A stretch of 6,167 nucleotides of DNA from Candidatus Parcubacteria bacterium (GTDB lineage: Bacteria > Patescibacteriota > Patescibacteriia > Patescibacteriales > UBA12075): NCBI GenBank assembly GCA_023140595.1, contig JAGLLI010000028.1:1-6167 (forward strand). Direction: 5' to 3'. The stretch's first letter is position 1. Each line of letters opens with the position of its first letter. The position numbers and the translations under genes are program-made. Positions 3,847 through 6,167 of this stretch are shown here, piece after piece. The notes under the pieces are model-generated. The model did not search any database, was not told the DNA's origin, and saw nothing but the letters and a program-made list of their open reading frames with translations.

Positions 3847-6167
3847 ATGTATTTAAGTTTAGATTGGTTAAAGGATTATGTTAATTTTCCAAAATCTCTT
3901 ACAGAGGAAGACTTGGGCGATAAATTGACTATGCATACTGTTGAAATAGACAGTGTAGAGAAACAAGCGGAAAAATTCAAGGGTATTATAGTTGGGAAAA
4001 TATTAGCAGTGAAACAGCACCCAAATGCCGAGCGCCTGCAGCTTGCGCAAGTTGATGTCGGCGATGAAAAATTAAATATAGTTTGCGGAGCGCCGAATAT
4101 TGAATCAGGACAATTAGTGCCGGTGGCTTTAGTCGGAGCTGTATTGCCTAATGGCATGGAAATTAAGCAAGCAAAAATTAGAGGCGAGGAATCAAGCGGC
4201 ATGTTGTGCGCTGAAGATGAAATCGGACTAGGCGATGATCATAGCGGAATAATGATTTTGGAAAACGGCAAAGTCGGGCAGAATTTTGCTGATCATTTAA
4301 AGCTGAAAGATGTTTTATTTGAAGTTGATAATAAATCAATTACCAATCGCCCGGATTTATGGGGGCATTTTGGCATGGCGCGCGAAATTAATACTTTTTT
4401 AGATTTAAAGCCAAATAAAAAATTTATCAAGATAAGCAGTCTGAATGTTGAAAATATTGCGCCAAAGAAAGAAACAGTAAAGATTGAGGTAAAAATTGAA
4501 AATTATGATTTATGTCCGCGTTATATGGCGGTCGCGATAAGCGATATTAAAGTAGAGCCGTCTCCGCAGTGGATGCAAAAAAGATTAATAGCAGTTGGCA
4601 TCCGACCGATTAATAATATTGTTGATATAAGCAATTATGTTATGCTTGATTTGGGCCAGCCGATGCACGCTTTTGATTTTGAATTTATAGCGTCTAAAAA
4701 AAATAAGGAAGGCGGAGAAGTAAAAATTGTCGTACGAAATGCCAAGCAGGATGAAGAAATGATTACGCTTGATAATGAAAACAGAAAATTAAATAAAGAA
4801 ACATTGTTAATTACAAATAATGAAAAACCAATCGCGATTGCCGGCGTGATGGGCGGGGAAAACAGTGAAATAAATAATGATACAAAAACAATAGTGTTAG
4901 AGTCGGCAAATTTTGATTGCGTTTCAATAAGAAAAACATCCGCGTTTTTGGGTCTTCGCAGCGAGTCATCTCAGCGCTTTGAAAAATCATTAGATCCTAA
5001 TTTATGCGAGATTGCTTTGGCAAGAGCAGTAGGGCTTATAAAGGAATTATGCCCAAAGGCAAAAATTGCCAGTAAAGTCGCGGATAATAAAAAATTTAGC
5101 CAAAACCCGCGACCGATTATCTTTGAATTGGATTGGCTGAAAAAGTTTATTGGACATGATATTAAAGAAGAAAAAATAATAAAAATATTAAGCAAATTAG
5201 GTTTTGGTGTTGAAATTAAGAAAGACAAAGGCACGGGAATAAGTATTATTCAGGTAACGGTTCCTACTTGGCGGGCGACCAAAGATATTTCAATTAAGGA
5301 AGATATTGCCGAAGAAGTCGCGCGCATTTACGGTTATGATAATTTGGATTTTGAAATGCCAAAAGTTAAAATTGGTGTTCCAATAACAAATAAAGCGCGA
5401 GTTTTGGAAAATAAAATCAGAGATATACTGAGCGCCCAAGCGTCCGCGACGGAAGTTTATAATTATTCGTTTGTAGGCGAAGAGCAGTTGAAAAAAATGG
5501 GCATTGATTATTCCAATTATATTCGTTTGGCTAATCCGATTTCCCAAAATCACACTATGTTAAGGCAGGGTTTGGCTACAAATATGATTGGATCAATTAT
5601 GGTAAATCAAGCCAGACAAAAAGAAATAAGATTATTTGAAATTGGCGATATTTATATTAATTCCGATGGCAGTTTAGATAAAGATGACAAAGGCGAAGAG
5701 AAATTGCCGTTTCAGGAAAAAAGAGTATGTTTGGCGGTGGCAGTTGATAAATACGCAGATGCCAATGATAACGCCAAAGCGATTATCGGTAATTTATTTG
5801 AAACTCTGGGTTTTGAATTTAATTTTTTGTCTATTGAAACAGCTTCCAATTGGGCGGAACAAAAAACATCCGCGCAAATTGAAGTTAACAAAGAAATAAT
5901 CGGCTCAATTAACGGAGTTTCAAAAAATGTTAAAAATAAGATTGGCTTAAAAAAAGAAGCGATAATTTGTGAGTTAAGCCTTAATAAATTATTAAATTTG
6001 ATTGACAAAAAAGGCGATTTAAAATATCAAGAGATTGCTAAATATCCGCGCTTAATCCGCGATTTAGCTTTTGTGGTAAATGAAAAAGTGCTGTATAATG
6101 ATATTAGGGACGAAATTAAGAATTTTCATGAATATATTAAAGAAGTTGATTTGTTTGACGTTTATCA
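3847..6167 (+). CDS. pheT: Phenylalanine--tRNA ligase beta subunit (3' end cut by the window)
   Basis: Non-catalytic beta subunit that binds tRNA-Phe and hydrolyses mischarged Tyr-tRNA-Phe; partner of PheS. 773 residues are present with no in-frame stop. The domain order is canonical: N-terminal MYLSLDWLKDYV; OB-fold tRNA-binding domain about 43-150 with HPNAERLQLAQVDVG (58-72) and IRGEESSGMLCAEDEIGL (111-128); NRPDLWGHFGMAREI (167-181); B3/B4 editing domain about 212-392 with GQPMHAFD (270-277) and AGVMGGENSEI (332-342); B5 domain about 423-498 ending VPTWRATKDISIKEDIAEEVARIYGYD; catalytic-like core about 515-695; and the start of the C-terminal FDX-ACB anticodon-binding domain from about 728 (YPRLIRDLAFVV). 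About 45 residues are probably missing beyond the edge. The ATG at 3847 gives the family's usual N-terminus, but no Shine-Dalgarno precedes it. Editing-site residues His274 and Glu352 are conserved, with Ser372 and Ser374 at positions often Thr and Ala. Confidence 0.98.
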   Translation, partial: MYLSLDWLKDYVNFPKSLTEEDLGDKLTMHTVEIDSVEKQAEKFKGIIVGKILAVKQHPNAERLQLAQVDVGDEKLNIVCGAPNIESGQLVPVALVGAVLPNGMEIKQAKIRGEESSGMLCAEDEIGLGDDHSGIMILENGKVGQNFADHLKLKDVLFEVDNKSITNRPDLWGHFGMAREINTFLDLKPNKKFIKISSLNVENIAPKKETVKIEVKIENYDLCPRYMAVAISDIKVEPSPQWMQKRLIAVGIRPINNIVDISNYVMLDLGQPMHAFDFEFIASKKNKEGGEVKIVVRNAKQDEEMITLDNENRKLNKETLLITNNEKPIAIAGVMGGENSEINNDTKTIVLESANFDCVSIRKTSAFLGLRSESSQRFEKSLDPNLCEIALARAVGLIKELCPKAKIASKVADNKKFSQNPRPIIFELDWLKKFIGHDIKEEKIIKILSKLGFGVEIKKDKGTGISIIQVTVPTWRATKDISIKEDIAEEVARIYGYDNLDFEMPKVKIGVPITNKARVLENKIRDILSAQASATEVYNYSFVGEEQLKKMGIDYSNYIRLANPISQNHTMLRQGLATNMIGSIMVNQARQKEIRLFEIGDIYINSDGSLDKDDKGEEKLPFQEKRVCLAVAVDKYADANDNAKAIIGNLFETLGFEFNFLSIETASNWAEQKTSAQIEVNKEIIGSINGVSKNVKNKIGLKKEAIICELSLNKLLNLIDKKGDLKYQEIAKYPRLIRDLAFVVNEKVLYNDIRDEIKNFHEYIKEVDLFDVY

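Noticed and set aside
3876..4202. Minus-strand open frame inside pheT, with similar ones at 4971-5234, 5290-5553 and 5712-6008, and a plus-strand one at 5684-5899
   Set aside because: All lie within the clear pheT reading frame, have low-complexity translations and lack start signals.

Overview
This AT-rich window of about 6.2 kb is bacterial. All of its convincing genes lie on the + strand. The two ends carry the phenylalanyl-tRNA synthetase subunits: a complete pheS (alpha) and a pheT (beta) that runs off the right edge. UGA is read as stop, because pheS ends with TGA exactly at the family's usual C-terminal Gln-Phe. Low GC, the four-Cys insertion in PheS, the sequence style of PheT, weak or absent Shine-Dalgarno sites before both synthetase genes, and small lineage-specific genes between them suggest a Patescibacteria/CPR-type genome. 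That assignment is an inference from style, not a proven placement.

Layout. Positions 1-190 are non-coding and hold two overlapping inverted repeats and a weak promoter-like element upstream of pheS. pheS is 191-1219. Directly after its stop lies the first copy of a short palindromic repeat (1221-1259). A strong promoter (TTGACG, 17 bp, TATAAT) follows, with a dense operator-like array of GTGAATAT elements. It drives a gene (1332-2309) encoding a winged-helix DNA-binding domain joined to a ComF-like phosphoribosyltransferase domain. The predicted transcription start falls on the A of its ATG, so the mRNA is probably leaderless. Seven bases later comes a transglutaminase-like cysteine-enzyme gene (2317-2859). 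Its last codons lie within an inverted copy of the palindromic repeat. After a small hairpin and a third, near-perfect repeat copy (2930-2968) comes a two-TM membrane protein of unknown function (3017-3829). pheT begins 17 bases later, at 3847.

How it fits together. pheS and pheT are adjacent in many bacteria; here about 2.6 kb separates them. The regulator/transglutaminase pair is bracketed by two direct copies of the palindromic repeat, which looks like a small accessory cassette inside the old pheST locus. The regulator probably controls its own promoter and the co-transcribed transglutaminase-like gene. By loose analogy with Bacillus PurR (winged helix plus PRT domain), it might sense PRPP or a nucleotide, but this is untested. 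The membrane protein may be transcribed from its own weak promoter and could read through into pheT.
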